The notes beneath the pieces were generated by a model. It searched no databases. It had not been told where the DNA came from and saw only the letters and a list, made by a program, of their open reading frames with translations. From the NCBI RefSeq assembly GCF_004346095.1, contig NZ_SLZV01000015.1:1-64000 (forward strand): 64,000 bases of DNA, read 5' to 3'. The stretch's first letter is position 1; each line of letters opens with the position of its first letter. This stretch comes from Faecalimonas umbilicata. GTDB taxonomy: Bacteria > Bacillota > Clostridia > Lachnospirales > Lachnospiraceae. The translations under genes and the position numbers were made by a program. Positions 8,874-18,721 of this stretch are shown here, piece after piece.

Positions 8874-8917
8874 AAAGAGTTTTGGCAAGGTGAAAAATTG
8901 TCAAAACTCTTTCTTTT
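8874..8917 (+). terminator. Rho-independent terminator upstream of glgB
   Basis: AAAGAGTTTTG (8874-8884) pairs with CAAAACTCTTT (8902-8912), with CAA/TTG extending the stem inward, followed by CTTTTTG. It ends the TPR/AAA gene transcript. Confidence 0.75.
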
Positions 8918-8977
8918 TGTATGGGTCTAAAGTATAATGAAAGAAATATCAGTAAATGGACTGGAAAGGTGAATGAT

Positions 8978-10900
8978 ATGGGAAAAGCAATGAAAAAGAA
9001 TACGAAAATGTCGTATGAAATAGGAGAGCTGGATCAATATCTGTTTGGACAGGGTACACATTATGAAATTTATAAAAAGCTAGGTGCGCACAAAGCAAAG
9101 AAGGGAAAGAAAGAAGGAATCTATTTTGCAGTATGGGCGCCTCATGCACAGGAGGTATCTGTCATTGGTGAGTTTAATCAGTGGGATCGAACAGCCAGTC
9201 CGATGAAGCGACACGAACCTCTTGGAATTTATGACTGTTTTGTGCCGGAAGCAAAAGAAGGGATGTTGTATAAGTTCTGCATTCGGACACAAGAAGGAGA
9301 GTATTTATACAAGGCAGATCCATTTGCAAATTATGCGGAAGTAAGACCAGGTACCGCTTCCAGAATCGTAGATATCGAAGATTTGAAGTGGACAGACAGT
9401 AAGTGGATGAAAGACAGAGAAACCTGGGATCACAATCATGAGCCGGTGTCGATTTATGAGGCACATATCGGTTCCTGGAAGCGTCATCCGAGGGAAGAGG
9501 AAGATGGATTTTATACTTACCGGGAATTTGCCCATGAGGCTACCGCCTACATAAAAGAGATGGGATATACACATATTGAACTGATGGGAATTGCAGAGTA
9601 TCCATATGATGGATCCTGGGGATATCAGGTGACCGGGTATTACGCACCGACTTCCCGCTATGGAACACCGGAAGATTTTGCGTATATGATCAATTATTTC
9701 CACAGGAATAAGATTGGGGTAATCCTCGACTGGGTTCCGGCACATTTTCCGAAAGATGCACATGGCCTCGCAAATTTTGATGGGGCACCATTGTTTGAAT
9801 ATGCAGATCCAAAGCAGGGAGAACATCCGGACTGGGGTACGAAGATTTTTGATTATAGCAAGGCGGAGGTAAAGAACTTTCTGATTGCCAATGCACTGTT
9901 CTGGGTGGAAAAGTTCCATGTGGATGGGCTTAGAGTGGATGCGGTTGCCTCGATGCTTTACCTGGACTATGGAAAGGAAGATGGACAGTGGATTGCCAAT
10001 AAATATGGTGGAAATCAGAACCTGGAGGCGATAGAATTTTTCAAGCACTTAAATTCTGTTGTGCTTGGAAGGAATCAAGGGACGATGATGATTGCAGAAG
10101 AGTCGACAGCATGGCCGAAAGTGACTGCAGAGCCAGAGTATGATGGTCTTGGATTCAGCTTGAAGTGGAATATGGGTTGGATGCATGATTTTACAGAATA
10201 TATGAAGTTGGATCCGTACTTTAGAAAAGGGTGCCACAATCAGATGACGTTTGCGATGAGCTATGCTTATAGTGAGAAATACGTACTTGTCCTTTCTCAT
10301 GATGAAGTTGTTCATTTGAAATGTTCTATGATCAATAAAATGCCGGGACTTGGCTTTGATAAGTTTGCAAACTTGAAAGCGGGATATGCATTTATGATGG
10401 GACATTCCGGCAAGAAGCTATTGTTTATGGGACAAGACTTTGCACAGCTGCGGGAGTGGAGTGAAGAGAGAGAGCTGGACTGGTACCTGCTTGCGGAGGA
10501 AGAGCACAGGCAGATGCAGGCATTTACAAGAGATTTGCTCCATCTCTATAAGAAGAACAAAGCATTGTATGAATGTGATGTTATGCCGGAAGGGTTTGAG
10601 TGGATCAATGCAGATGACAGGGAGCGAAGTATTTTCAGCTTTATCAGACATTCGAAAGACGATAAAAAGAATTTGCTGTTTGTATGTAACTTCACACCGG
10701 TGGCAAGACCAGATTACCGCGTGGGAGTATCAAGAAGAAAACAGCTGAGATTAGTGTTAAACAGTGATGAGAAGCAGTATGGGGGAACCGGTGCAGAACG
10801 TCCGGTGATCTATAAACCGAAGAAACAAGAATGCGATGGAAGACCGTATTCCATCGGCTACGATCTTCCACCATATGGTGTGGCAGTATTTGAATTTTAA
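8978..10900 (+). CDS. glgB: 1,4-alpha-glucan branching enzyme
   Basis: 640-aa glycoside hydrolase family 13 enzyme that cuts alpha-1,4 glucan chains and reattaches them as alpha-1,6 branches in glycogen. An N-terminal CBM48 domain (IYFAVWAPHAQEVSVIGEFN near residue 55) precedes the catalytic barrel with ELMGIAEYPYDGSWGYQVTGY, nucleophile Asp321 in GLRVDAVASML, acid/base Glu in IAEES near residue 374, and SHDEVVHLK. The ATG at 8978 follows AAGGTGA at good distance; a start at 8921 would fall on top of the probable -10 element TATAAT (8933-8938). No other glycogen genes are nearby. The gene ends 4 bases from the convergent thioredoxin gene. Confidence 0.96.
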   Translation: MGKAMKKNTKMSYEIGELDQYLFGQGTHYEIYKKLGAHKAKKGKKEGIYFAVWAPHAQEVSVIGEFNQWDRTASPMKRHEPLGIYDCFVPEAKEGMLYKFCIRTQEGEYLYKADPFANYAEVRPGTASRIVDIEDLKWTDSKWMKDRETWDHNHEPVSIYEAHIGSWKRHPREEEDGFYTYREFAHEATAYIKEMGYTHIELMGIAEYPYDGSWGYQVTGYYAPTSRYGTPEDFAYMINYFHRNKIGVILDWVPAHFPKDAHGLANFDGAPLFEYADPKQGEHPDWGTKIFDYSKAEVKNFLIANALFWVEKFHVDGLRVDAVASMLYLDYGKEDGQWIANKYGGNQNLEAIEFFKHLNSVVLGRNQGTMMIAEESTAWPKVTAEPEYDGLGFSLKWNMGWMHDFTEYMKLDPYFRKGCHNQMTFAMSYAYSEKYVLVLSHDEVVHLKCSMINKMPGLGFDKFANLKAGYAFMMGHSGKKLLFMGQDFAQLREWSEERELDWYLLAEEEHRQMQAFTRDLLHLYKKNKALYECDVMPEGFEWINADDRERSIFSFIRHSKDDKKNLLFVCNFTPVARPDYRVGVSRRKQLRLVLNSDEKQYGGTGAERPVIYKPKKQECDGRPYSIGYDLPPYGVAVFEF

Positions 10901-10904
10901 TAGG

Positions 10905-11237
10905 TTAAGAACGGGTATAGGAGAGCATCTCCAGAATACGTTTTTTTAAGACTTGTCTGGAAAGAATCCCGCTCATCATACCGAGCGCTTCTCCGTGGGA
11001 AAAAAGAAGGAATGTGGGTACGATTTCGATCCCGCATTCCTTTGTCAGTTTTTCATATTTTTCTGTATCAATCCGGACTACTTTCAGGTCTTTGGCAAAG
11101 TCGTTCTCAATCTCATCGACAAGAGGAAGCATCATATTGCATTTGGGGCACCATGTCGCAAAAAAGACGACAAGTACAGGCTGTTTTTCTTTGAAAATAT
11201 AGGAATGGAAAAAATTATTTTCCAGAGCAGCAGCCAT
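10905..11237 (-). CDS. Thioredoxin-family protein with CPKC active site
   Basis: 110-aa single-domain thioredoxin fold. The active site is WCPKC (Cys30, Cys33) after VLVVFFAT, and the cis-proline loop reads IVPTF. The CxxC dipeptide Pro-Lys replaces the usual Gly-Pro of thioredoxin, which should change its redox potential or partner choice. No signal peptide is visible, so it acts in the cytoplasm as a thiol reductant or chaperone. The ATG at 11237 is preferred because GGAGGTGAT lies just upstream; a longer frame from 11270 has no binding site. Confidence 0.9.
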   Translation of the reverse strand: MAAALENNFFHSYIFKEKQPVLVVFFATWCPKCNMMLPLVDEIENDFAKDLKVVRIDTEKYEKLTKECGIEIVPTFLLFSHGEALGMMSGILSRQVLKKRILEMLSYTRS

Positions 11238-11410
11238 GTGGATCACCTCCGGGACATCTGCATTTTGCATTTAAAATGTGATATACTTCCACCCAGGATC
11301 TGCGGAGCGCGCAGAGCTTTTTCTTTAGAAATGGCTTGTCATACAGATAACAGTTCATCTTACATTTCATACGGTTACAGCATTTCATAAAAAGATTCCT
11401 TTTCTTCTTA

Positions 11411-12076
11411 CTATATGCATTGGAAAGAACTGCGTGATGCGATCAGTTTGTGGATCGGGTTGCCCATGGATGAGAATTTCTGTTCATATTCCGTCATTAC
11501 ATTTCCTTCATTCATGACAGGATCATGGTGAAGGTCGAAAGTGTGAGCATTCAATGTCCATCCTGCTTCGGCCACTTGTTCCAAAGAGAAGTCAAAGAGC
11601 GGACGGTTGTCTGTCTTAAATTCTACTGTGCCGTCGGCTGCCAGCACACGATCGTAGCGGGCAAAAAACTCTTTGGAAGTCAGTCTTCTTCTTGCATGGC
11701 GTGCTTTCGGCCATGGATCTGAGAAATTCAGATAGATCTTTTCCACTTCTCCTTTTTCAAATACCTCAGAGATATCTGCAGCATCCATGCAGATAAAGCG
11801 GCTGTTCGTCAGTCCTTCGTACTCCTCGGAGTCGAGCTTTTCAAGAGCGCGCAGAAGAACACTGGAGTAGCGCTCAATCCCGATGTAGTTGATCGTTGGA
11901 TATTTCTTTGCGAGGGTAAGCAGGAACTGTCCCTTTCCCATACCGATCTCGATGTGGATCGGGTGGTTGTTTCCGAAAAGTGTATGCCAGTTTCCCTTCT
12001 GTTCTGTCTCATTTTTGATCGCAGCAGCATGTGCTAAAATCACATCATCTGCATGCGGTATATTTCTAAGTCTCAT
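11411..12076 (-). CDS. trmB: tRNA (guanine-N7-)-methyltransferase
   Basis: 221-aa class I SAM-dependent methyltransferase that makes m7G46 in the tRNA variable loop. Visible hallmarks are IEIGMGKGQFL (SAM-binding motif I), NYIGIERYSSVLLRAL, and the TrmB signature NFSDPWPKARHARRRL followed by FKTDNRPLFDFS. The length is normal for the family. Its own promoter lies just upstream. It is read divergently from the V-ATPase operon. Confidence 0.96.
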   Translation of the reverse strand: MRLRNIPHADDVILAHAAAIKNETEQKGNWHTLFGNNHPIHIEIGMGKGQFLLTLAKKYPTINYIGIERYSSVLLRALEKLDSEEYEGLTNSRFICMDAADISEVFEKGEVEKIYLNFSDPWPKARHARRRLTSKEFFARYDRVLAADGTVEFKTDNRPLFDFSLEQVAEAGWTLNAHTFDLHHDPVMNEGNVMTEYEQKFSSMGNPIHKLIASRSSFQCI

Positions 12077-12112
12077 AGATATCGTTTCTCCTTCTGTTTC
12101 AAATCGGATTTT

Positions 12113-12140
12113 ATTATACCATTTTTGTGTGAAAAAGCAA
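12113..12140 (-). promoter_or_regulatory. trmB promoter
   Basis: On the minus strand TTGCTT (12135-12140), 16 bases, then TATAAT (12113-12118) preceded by TGG, an extended -10. The leader to trmB is only about 30 bases. Confidence 0.6.
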
Positions 12141-12282
12141 AGAAAATCGCATCAGTGGAAGTGTGAAATTATACAAAAGAAATTTTATGTCAAAAAATAA
12201 ATTTGTTAAATTTCCCGATGGATATTTTCGAAAATGAGAGTATGATAATACAATAGATAAAATAAGGAAAGGGAGGCAGAGT

Positions 12283-12594
12283 ATGGATTCGATTATTAGT
12301 AAACTGTCAGAAGTAGAATCTGCAGCAGAGTTGATCGTGCAGCATGCAGAGGAACAGAAGCAGATACTTGATGAGCAGATGAAGGAAAAAACGGACAAGT
12401 TTGACCGGGAACTCGCTGCGGATACAGAAAAGAAACTAAGTGAAATACGTGCCGGTATGCAGGGCAGCATGGACTCCGAGCTGGAACGGCTCAGAGAAGA
12501 AAGTGCAAAAACGATCAATGCATACAAGAGAGAATATGAGTTGGAGCATGAGCGGTATGCGCAGGAGATTATAAAACGTATAACTGAGGTATAA
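12283..12594 (+). CDS. V-type ATPase peripheral-stalk subunit (H/G-like)
   Basis: 103-aa protein that is almost wholly coiled coil, rich in Glu, Lys and Gln, and begins MDSIISKLSEVESAAELIVQ. This fits the small stalk subunit called H in archaeal A-type and G in eukaryotic V-type ATPases, which pairs with subunit E to form the peripheral stalk. It opens the operon, with GGGAGG before the ATG, and ends 3 bases before subunit C. Sequence similarity alone is weak for coiled coils; the assignment rests on position and length. Confidence 0.75.
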   Translation: MDSIISKLSEVESAAELIVQHAEEQKQILDEQMKEKTDKFDRELAADTEKKLSEIRAGMQGSMDSELERLREESAKTINAYKREYELEHERYAQEIIKRITEV

Positions 12595-12597
12595 GAC

Positions 12598-13647
12598 ATG
12601 GGAAATTTGCTTGTATATAGTGGGATCACTACAAAGATACGTGCTATGAGATCGAGACTCTTGTCTGAGAAAGATTTTGAGGAAATATCAGCGCTCCACA
12701 ATGTACCAGAAGTAGTCGCTTATTTGAAGAAACACTCGGCATATGCAGATGATTTTGCCCAGATTGATGAGAACAAACTTCACCGCGGAGACGTAGAGAA
12801 GATATTAGTTCAGTCACTCTATGATGATTATTCAAGACTGTACCGTTTTTCGGGAATAGAAGTACGGAAGTTTTTGAAACTATATCTGAAGAGGTATGAA
12901 GTCGATCTGATCAATTATTGTCTGCGGATTATTTTTAATCATTATGAACAGCCGTTTGATTTGAATTATAAGCGAACTTTTTTTGACAGATATTCACAGA
13001 TTTCTATTGAAAAACTGATTACTTCCAGAACGATTGAGGAGTTCGTGGACAATTTGCAAGGAACTGAGTATTATGAACCGCTCAGAAAGCTTAGAGATTC
13101 CAATGCGTCCACACTGTTTGATTATGATCTGGCACTGGATCTGTATTACTACACAACGCTGTGGAAGGAGAAGAAAAAGGTCTTAAAGAAAAGTGAATTA
13201 GAGATCTTTACAAGAGATATTGGTTCTAAGATCGACCTTCTGAATCTTCAGTGGATCTACCGCGCAAAGAAATATTTTAAGATGCAGCCGGCAGATATTT
13301 ATTCGATGATCATCCCGATTCATTTCAAGATTCATCGGGATACGATGAAAGAGCTGGTGGAGACTGCTTCGGTGGAGGAGTTCATCGCGCATGTTGCCAG
13401 CACATATTATGTGAAAAGATATGATTTCGATGATCATCATACGATAGAAAGAGTCTATTTTGAATGTATCCAACGGTTATATACGGTGGATGAAAGACGG
13501 AATCCATATTCCATTGCTTCAATTAACACATACCTTTTCTTAAAAGAAGAGGAGATTAAGCGATTGACCAGTACATTAGAATGTATCCGTTATGGATTGA
13601 CGCCGAAAGAAACATTAGATTATACAGGGGGTGTTATACAGAAATGA
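12598..13647 (+). CDS. ntpC: V-type ATP synthase subunit C
   Basis: 349-aa helical protein of the V-type subunit C/d family, starting MGNLLVYSGITTKIRAMRSR with the typical LLSEKDFEEI segment. It sits as a cup on the membrane rotor ring and links the central stalk to it. Length matches the bacterial family (about 330-350 aa). It is 3 bases downstream of the stalk subunit and its TGA overlaps the ATG of subunit I, which indicates translational coupling. Confidence 0.92.
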   Translation: MGNLLVYSGITTKIRAMRSRLLSEKDFEEISALHNVPEVVAYLKKHSAYADDFAQIDENKLHRGDVEKILVQSLYDDYSRLYRFSGIEVRKFLKLYLKRYEVDLINYCLRIIFNHYEQPFDLNYKRTFFDRYSQISIEKLITSRTIEEFVDNLQGTEYYEPLRKLRDSNASTLFDYDLALDLYYYTTLWKEKKKVLKKSELEIFTRDIGSKIDLLNLQWIYRAKKYFKMQPADIYSMIIPIHFKIHRDTMKELVETASVEEFIAHVASTYYVKRYDFDDHHTIERVYFECIQRLYTVDERRNPYSIASINTYLFLKEEEIKRLTSTLECIRYGLTPKETLDYTGGVIQK

Positions 13648-15575
13648 TAGTAAAGATGAAGTTCATAAGTATTACAGGACCGAAAAATGACATCGACCGT
13701 GTAACTGACCAGTATCTTTCCAAATATGAGATTCAACTGGAAAATGCGCTTTCTGAGTTGAAAACTACAGAGAATCTTCAGCCGTTTGTGGAGATCAATC
13801 CATACCGGGAAGCATTGGAAAAGGCGAAACAGCTCGCCTTGTATGTCAAGGATCAGAAGCCGGAAGATACACCGGAACTTTCCATTGAGGAGATATTCCA
13901 CACAGTGCGCGATGCGAATCATGATTATATGGAACTGCGTGCAAAGGAAAATGACTGGAAGGTAGAGCGGGAGATGTTAAGAGAACGTCTGCTTGCACTT
14001 GCACCGTTCCGTCCGTTGAATTTTAACCTGCACAATGTTCTTCAGTTCCGCTATATTAAGTTTCGGTTCGGAAGGGTTCCGGTGGATTATTACCATCGCC
14101 TTGAAAAATATGTGTACAGTGACATGGATGCATTGTTCATTGAAGGCGGGAAAGATGACAGCTATGTATACGGAGTGTATTTTGTAGCGAATAAGGCAGC
14201 CGACAAGACCGATTCGATCTTCCAGTCGCTGCATTTTGAACGGATTTATCTGCCGGATGAATATCAGGGAAATACAGAGGAAGCCTACCAGAAGCTGGAG
14301 CGAGAGATTGAGGAGATCACAGCAAAAATCAATGGGATTGATGACGAGATCAAGCTGACGCTGTCAAAGAAGGCCGGACGTCTTTTGGAGGCGAGAAACC
14401 GGCTTGAGATGCTCTGTGAGAACTTCGATGTCCGAAAGGTTGCTGCTTGTGTAGAAGATCAGCATGAGGACTTTTACATTTTGTGTGGCTGGATGGCGGA
14501 AAAAGACGTGGAATCTCTTCTGAAAGAAGTGAAAAATGATCCGAATATTTTTATTTTTGTAGAGGAGGATAATTCTGGATACTTCGGAGCGCCTCCAACT
14601 AAGCTTGAGAATCCAAAGCTGTTTAAGCCGTTTGAGATGTTTATCAAGATGTATGGACTGCCGGCACACAATGAGATGGACCCGACGATCTTTGTGGCAC
14701 TGACTTATACATTTATCTTCGGTGCGATGTTCGGAGATGTAGGACAGGGTCTCTGTCTGTTCCTTGGAGGAGCAATCCTTTATAAGTGGAAGAAACTGAA
14801 CCTTGCGGGAATTGTATCTGTCGCTGGACTGTTTTCTACATTTTTTGGCTGGATGTTCGGAAGTATTTTCGGATTTGAAGATATTATCGAGGCAAAATGG
14901 TTAAGGCCAATCTCCCATATGACGAATCTTCCATTTATTGGAAAGCTGAATACAGTATTTATTGTCGCAGTTGCATTTGGTATGGGAATTATCCTGTTAT
15001 CGATGGTGTTCCACATTATCAATGCCCTCAGGGCACACGATGCGGAAAACGCATGGTTTGATGCGAACGGACTTGCCGGACTTGTATTTTACGGTTCTGT
15101 GACAGCGGTTCTTGTGTTGTTTATGACAGGGCATAAGACACCGGCAGGAATCGTGATGGCAGTGATGTTTGGAGTGCCTTTGATTCTGATGGTATTGAAA
15201 GAGCCTCTGGCAAAGAAAATTGAAAAGAGCACTGAGAAGATGACAGAAGGAAAAGTGATGTTCTTTGTGCAAGGATTTTTCGAATTATTTGAAACATTAC
15301 TGAGTTATTTCTCAAACACATTATCGTTTGTTCGTATCGGGGCATTTGCTGTCAGCCATGCGGCGATGATGGAAGTGGTCCTGATGCTTGCAGGCGCTGA
15401 GGCCGGGACACCGAACTGGCTGATCGTTGTACTCGGTAACCTGTTCGTATGCGGTATGGAAGGGCTGATCGTAGGGATCCAGGTACTCCGTCTTGAGTAT
15501 TATGAGATGTTCAGTCGTTTCTACAAAGGAAATGGACGAGAATTTAAACCATACAAAATCATTAAGAAACAATAG
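13644..15575 (+). CDS. ntpI: V-type ATP synthase subunit I (a)
   Basis: 643-aa membrane stator subunit. Residues 1-330 form a cytoplasmic part with coiled-coil arms; the rest holds seven or eight membrane helices. The conserved blocks PTIFVALTYTFIFGAMFGDV and SYFSNTLSFVRIGAFAVSHA are present; the arginine in LSFVRIGAF is the expected ion-translocating Arg. Together with subunit K it forms the ion path. The ATG at 13644 overlaps the stop of subunit C (ATGA); an upstream in-frame start inside ntpC is unlikely. Confidence 0.95.
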   Translation: MIVKMKFISITGPKNDIDRVTDQYLSKYEIQLENALSELKTTENLQPFVEINPYREALEKAKQLALYVKDQKPEDTPELSIEEIFHTVRDANHDYMELRAKENDWKVEREMLRERLLALAPFRPLNFNLHNVLQFRYIKFRFGRVPVDYYHRLEKYVYSDMDALFIEGGKDDSYVYGVYFVANKAADKTDSIFQSLHFERIYLPDEYQGNTEEAYQKLEREIEEITAKINGIDDEIKLTLSKKAGRLLEARNRLEMLCENFDVRKVAACVEDQHEDFYILCGWMAEKDVESLLKEVKNDPNIFIFVEEDNSGYFGAPPTKLENPKLFKPFEMFIKMYGLPAHNEMDPTIFVALTYTFIFGAMFGDVGQGLCLFLGGAILYKWKKLNLAGIVSVAGLFSTFFGWMFGSIFGFEDIIEAKWLRPISHMTNLPFIGKLNTVFIVAVAFGMGIILLSMVFHIINALRAHDAENAWFDANGLAGLVFYGSVTAVLVLFMTGHKTPAGIVMAVMFGVPLILMVLKEPLAKKIEKSTEKMTEGKVMFFVQGFFELFETLLSYFSNTLSFVRIGAFAVSHAAMMEVVLMLAGAEAGTPNWLIVVLGNLFVCGMEGLIVGIQVLRLEYYEMFSRFYKGNGREFKPYKIIKKQ

Positions 15576-15601
15576 GAAAATTTCATTAGGAGGCTATTAT
15601 T

Positions 15602-16030
15602 ATGACATTAGCAACAAAATTAATTCTGATCGCAACTTTAGTATTAAGTATCATTCTTCCATTCGGATATTATCTGATCGGAGAGAAAAACAAGAAGCGT
15701 TATAAAAGAGCAATCGGAACAAACGCATTCTTCTATTTTGGAGCATTTCTTGTGGCATCGATCATGATGTTCGGAGGAAATGTACAGGCTGCAGAAGCTG
15801 CTACTTCTGCTTCTATCGCAACAGGTCTTGGATATATCGCTGCCGCTCTTGTTACCGGTTTATCATGTATCGGTGGTGGTATCGCCGTTGCCAGTGCTGC
15901 TAGTGCTGCTCTTGGAGCAATCAGTGAAGATTCTAGCGTACTTGGTAAATCATTGATCTTCGTAGGTCTTGCAGAAGGTGTCTGCCTGTATGGTCTGATC
16001 ATCTCCTTCATGATCTTAGGTAAATTATAA
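15602..16030 (+). CDS. ntpK: V-type ATP synthase subunit K (proteolipid ring)
   Basis: 142-aa rotor-ring protein. An N-terminal hydrophobic segment and short basic loop precede a second hydrophobic part and then one two-helix c-type hairpin from about residue 70 to the end. The ion-binding carboxylate is Glu125 in GLAEGVCLYG. The place that holds Gln in Na+-binding rings is Gly (IGGGI), and the residue after Glu125 is Gly, not Ser or Thr. The Na+ signature is therefore missing, which suggests proton coupling, though this is inference. AGGAGG precedes the ATG. Confidence 0.93.
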   Translation: MTLATKLILIATLVLSIILPFGYYLIGEKNKKRYKRAIGTNAFFYFGAFLVASIMMFGGNVQAAEAATSASIATGLGYIAAALVTGLSCIGGGIAVASAASAALGAISEDSSVLGKSLIFVGLAEGVCLYGLIISFMILGKL

Positions 16031-16034
16031 GCCG

Positions 16035-16343
16035 ATGAAGATGTATTTGATCAGTGATAATGTAGATACCTACACAGGGATGCGTCTTGCGGGTGTAGAC
16101 GGAGTCGTCGTGCATGAGCGCGGCGAACTCTATGAGGCGCTTCAGAATGTCATCAAAGATAAGGAAGTAGGAATTGTCCTTCTGACCGAAAAATTCGGAC
16201 GGGAATTTCCGGAGATCATTGATGATATTAAATTGAAGAGAAAGATGCCTCTGCTCGTGGAGATCCCTGACAGGCACGGAACCGGCCGTAAGAAGGACTT
16301 TATCACATCCTATGTAAATGAAGCCATCGGGCTGAAACTATAA
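16035..16343 (+). CDS. ntpG: V-type ATP synthase subunit F
   Basis: 102-aa central-stalk protein with a Rossmann-like fold: MKMYLISDNVDTYTGMRLAG, then GIVLLTEKFG and the PLLVEIPDRHG segment typical of the F subunit. It binds subunit D in the rotating shaft. The start lies 4 bases after the stop of subunit K and lacks a clear ribosome binding site, so translation is probably coupled to K. In the literature the bacterial gene is named ntpG or atpF. Confidence 0.92.
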   Translation: MKMYLISDNVDTYTGMRLAGVDGVVVHERGELYEALQNVIKDKEVGIVLLTEKFGREFPEIIDDIKLKRKMPLLVEIPDRHGTGRKKDFITSYVNEAIGLKL

Positions 16344-16362
16344 TGAAACAGAGGGCGATGAC

Positions 16363-16950
16363 ATGACTTTAGAAGAAAAAATTGAAAACTTGCAGGCAGC
16401 TTCGATGGAAGAGGCGAGAGCCCAGGGAAATGCAATCATCCAGAATCACAAAGAAGCGCTGGAAAAACTTTATAACGAGCATACAGAGACTGCACTCAGA
16501 CAGGCAGAACTGAAGCTGAAGGCAGAGACGGCAAATGCAAAGCATGAGGTCAACAAAGCCATGGCAAAATCCCAGATTGATCTGAAGCGTGAGCAGGGAA
16601 AATGCCAGACAGAGTTAAAGAACAGACTGTTCCGCAGAGTGCATGTTCTTGTAGATGAATACATGCAGACAGAAGCGTACACAGAACTTCTGTCTTCTTA
16701 TATCCACAAAGCAATGGCATTTGCCGGCGGGGAACAGGTGACGATTTATATTAATCCGACAGATGAAGATAAAAAAGCAGAATTAGAAGAGCGCACGGGA
16801 GCTTCCTTGACCGTCAGCAGAGAAGACTTTATCGGAGGGATCCGGGCAGTCATCCATGCGAAGAACATTCTGATCGATCACTCCTTTAAGGCGTCCCTTG
16901 CAGAAGAATACGAGAAATTCTTGTTTTTAGGAGGGAAAGAAAATGCTTAG
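16363..16950 (+). CDS. ntpE: V-type ATP synthase subunit E
   Basis: 195-aa peripheral-stalk subunit. Residues 1-100 are a charged coiled coil, and the C-terminal half forms the globular part that contacts the catalytic head (GGIRAVIHAKNILIDHSFKA near residues 165-184). It pairs with the H/G-like subunit at the start of the operon. The last 8 bases overlap the start of subunit A. Confidence 0.92.
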   Translation: MTLEEKIENLQAASMEEARAQGNAIIQNHKEALEKLYNEHTETALRQAELKLKAETANAKHEVNKAMAKSQIDLKREQGKCQTELKNRLFRRVHVLVDEYMQTEAYTELLSSYIHKAMAFAGGEQVTIYINPTDEDKKAELEERTGASLTVSREDFIGGIRAVIHAKNILIDHSFKASLAEEYEKFLFLGGKENA

Positions 16951-18709
16951 AACGGGAAAGATTTACGGGATCAATGGTCCGGTTGTTTACCTGAAAGGAA
17001 ACACGGGATTTAAGATGTCGGAAATGGTATATGTTGGGAAGGAAAGACTTGTCGGGGAAGTGATCGCCCTTGATAAAGAACGGACAACGATCCAGGTGTT
17101 TGAGGAGACGACAGGGCTTCGGCCGGGTGAAACGGTTGAGGCGAGTGGAGATGCGATCTCTGTCACACTGGCACCAGGAATCCTGAACAACATTTTTGAC
17201 GGAATTGAAAGACCGTTGGAGCGTATCGCTGAAAACTCCGGTGCATATATCAGCAGGGGTGTCAGCGTAGACTCACTTGATAAGACAAAAAAATGGAGCA
17301 CACATATGACGGTTTCTGTCGGGGACGAGGTTCACGGCGGACACATTATCGCGGAAGTTCCGGAGACGGCGGCGATCGTGCACAAATGTATGGTTCCTCC
17401 AAATATCAGCGGAATGATCACAAAGGTAGTGCCAGATGGAGAATACACGATCGATGAGCCACTTGTGACGGTGGAATTGGAGAGCGGAAAGACGATCGAC
17501 CTTACGATGACACAGAAATGGCCGATTCGTGTGCCGAGACCGACACATCACAGATTTCCGGCATCCAAGCCGCTTGTGACCGGACAGCGTATTCTGGATA
17601 CGATGTTCCCAATCGCGAAGGGCGGAACAGCCTGTGTGCCTGGTGGATTTGGTACTGGAAAGACAATGACACAGCATCAGATCGCAAAATGGTCGGATGC
17701 CGACATTATCATTTATATCGGATGTGGAGAGCGTGGAAACGAGATGACACAGGTATTGGAAGAGTTTACTCAGCTTGTAGATCCGAAATCAGGAAATCCG
17801 TTGATGGATCGAACAACATTGATCGCCAATACATCCAACATGCCGGTGGCTGCCCGTGAGGCGAGTCTTTACGCAGGTCTGACACTTGCAGAGTACTACC
17901 GTGATATGGGATATGATGTCGCGATCATGGCAGATTCCACTTCTCGTTGGGCGGAGGCGCTTCGTGAGTTGTCAGGACGTCTGGAGGAGATGCCGGCAGA
18001 AGAAGGATTCCCGGCTTATCTTGCATCAAGACTTTCTGCATTCTACGAGCGTGCCGGAATGATGCACAATTTAAATGGAACAGATGGGTCTGTATCGATC
18101 ATCGGTGCGGTATCTCCACAGGGTGGAGATTTCTCTGAGCCGGTCACACAGAATACAAAGAGATTTGTCCGCTGCTTCTGGGGACTGGATAAGAGTCTTG
18201 CATACTCCAGACATTTTCCGGCGATCCACTGGCTGACAAGTTACAGTGAGTATCTGATGGATCTTGCACCGTGGTATGCAAAACATGTCTCAGATAAATT
18301 TATTGATTACCGGAATCAGATGATGGCACTTCTCAATCAGGAGAGCAGTCTGATGGAAATCGTAAAACTGATCGGAAGCGATGTGCTTCCAGATGATCAG
18401 AAGCTGGTACTGGAGATCGCAAAAGTGATCCGTCTTGGATTTTTACAGCAGAATGCATTTCATGCAGATGATACATGTGTCTCTCTGGAGAAACAGTTCA
18501 AGATGATGGAGGTCATCCTTCACTTATATGATAAATCAAAGGCATTGATCACGATGGGAATGCCAATCTCGGTATTGAAAGAGGAAGACATCTTTGAGCG
18601 TGTCATTGCGATCAAGTATGATGTCCCGAATGATAAACTGGAAATGTTTGATGACTATATGAAAGCCATCGATCAATTTTATGACCGTATTATGGAAAAG
18701 AACGCATAA
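16943..18709 (+). CDS. ntpA: V-type ATP synthase catalytic subunit A
   Basis: 588-aa catalytic subunit that binds and hydrolyses or makes ATP. Hallmarks are the N-terminal barrel ([15 protein letters not shown]), the extra bulge domain typical of V/A-type A subunits, Walker A GGFGTGKT near residue 235, [18 protein letters not shown], and [23 protein letters not shown]-type catalytic loop. Length is normal for bacterial A subunits. It overlaps subunit E by 8 bases and is followed 12 bases later by subunit B. Confidence 0.98.
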   Translation: MLRTGKIYGINGPVVYLKGNTGFKMSEMVYVGKERLVGEVIALDKERTTIQVFEETTGLRPGETVEASGDAISVTLAPGILNNIFDGIERPLERIAENSGAYISRGVSVDSLDKTKKWSTHMTVSVGDEVHGGHIIAEVPETAAIVHKCMVPPNISGMITKVVPDGEYTIDEPLVTVELESGKTIDLTMTQKWPIRVPRPTHHRFPASKPLVTGQRILDTMFPIAKGGTACVPGGFGTGKTMTQHQIAKWSDADIIIYIGCGERGNEMTQVLEEFTQLVDPKSGNPLMDRTTLIANTSNMPVAAREASLYAGLTLAEYYRDMGYDVAIMADSTSRWAEALRELSGRLEEMPAEEGFPAYLASRLSAFYERAGMMHNLNGTDGSVSIIGAVSPQGGDFSEPVTQNTKRFVRCFWGLDKSLAYSRHFPAIHWLTSYSEYLMDLAPWYAKHVSDKFIDYRNQMMALLNQESSLMEIVKLIGSDVLPDDQKLVLEIAKVIRLGFLQQNAFHADDTCVSLEKQFKMMEVILHLYDKSKALITMGMPISVLKEEDIFERVIAIKYDVPNDKLEMFDDYMKAIDQFYDRIMEKNA

Positions 18710-18721
18710 GGAGGCTGTGTC

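Noticed and set aside
11299-11330. Plus-strand hairpin CTGCG/CGCAG followed by TTTTTC between thioredoxin and trmB genes
   Set aside because: The stem is only five to seven base pairs, and no plus-strand gene ends nearby except glgB, 400 bases upstream.
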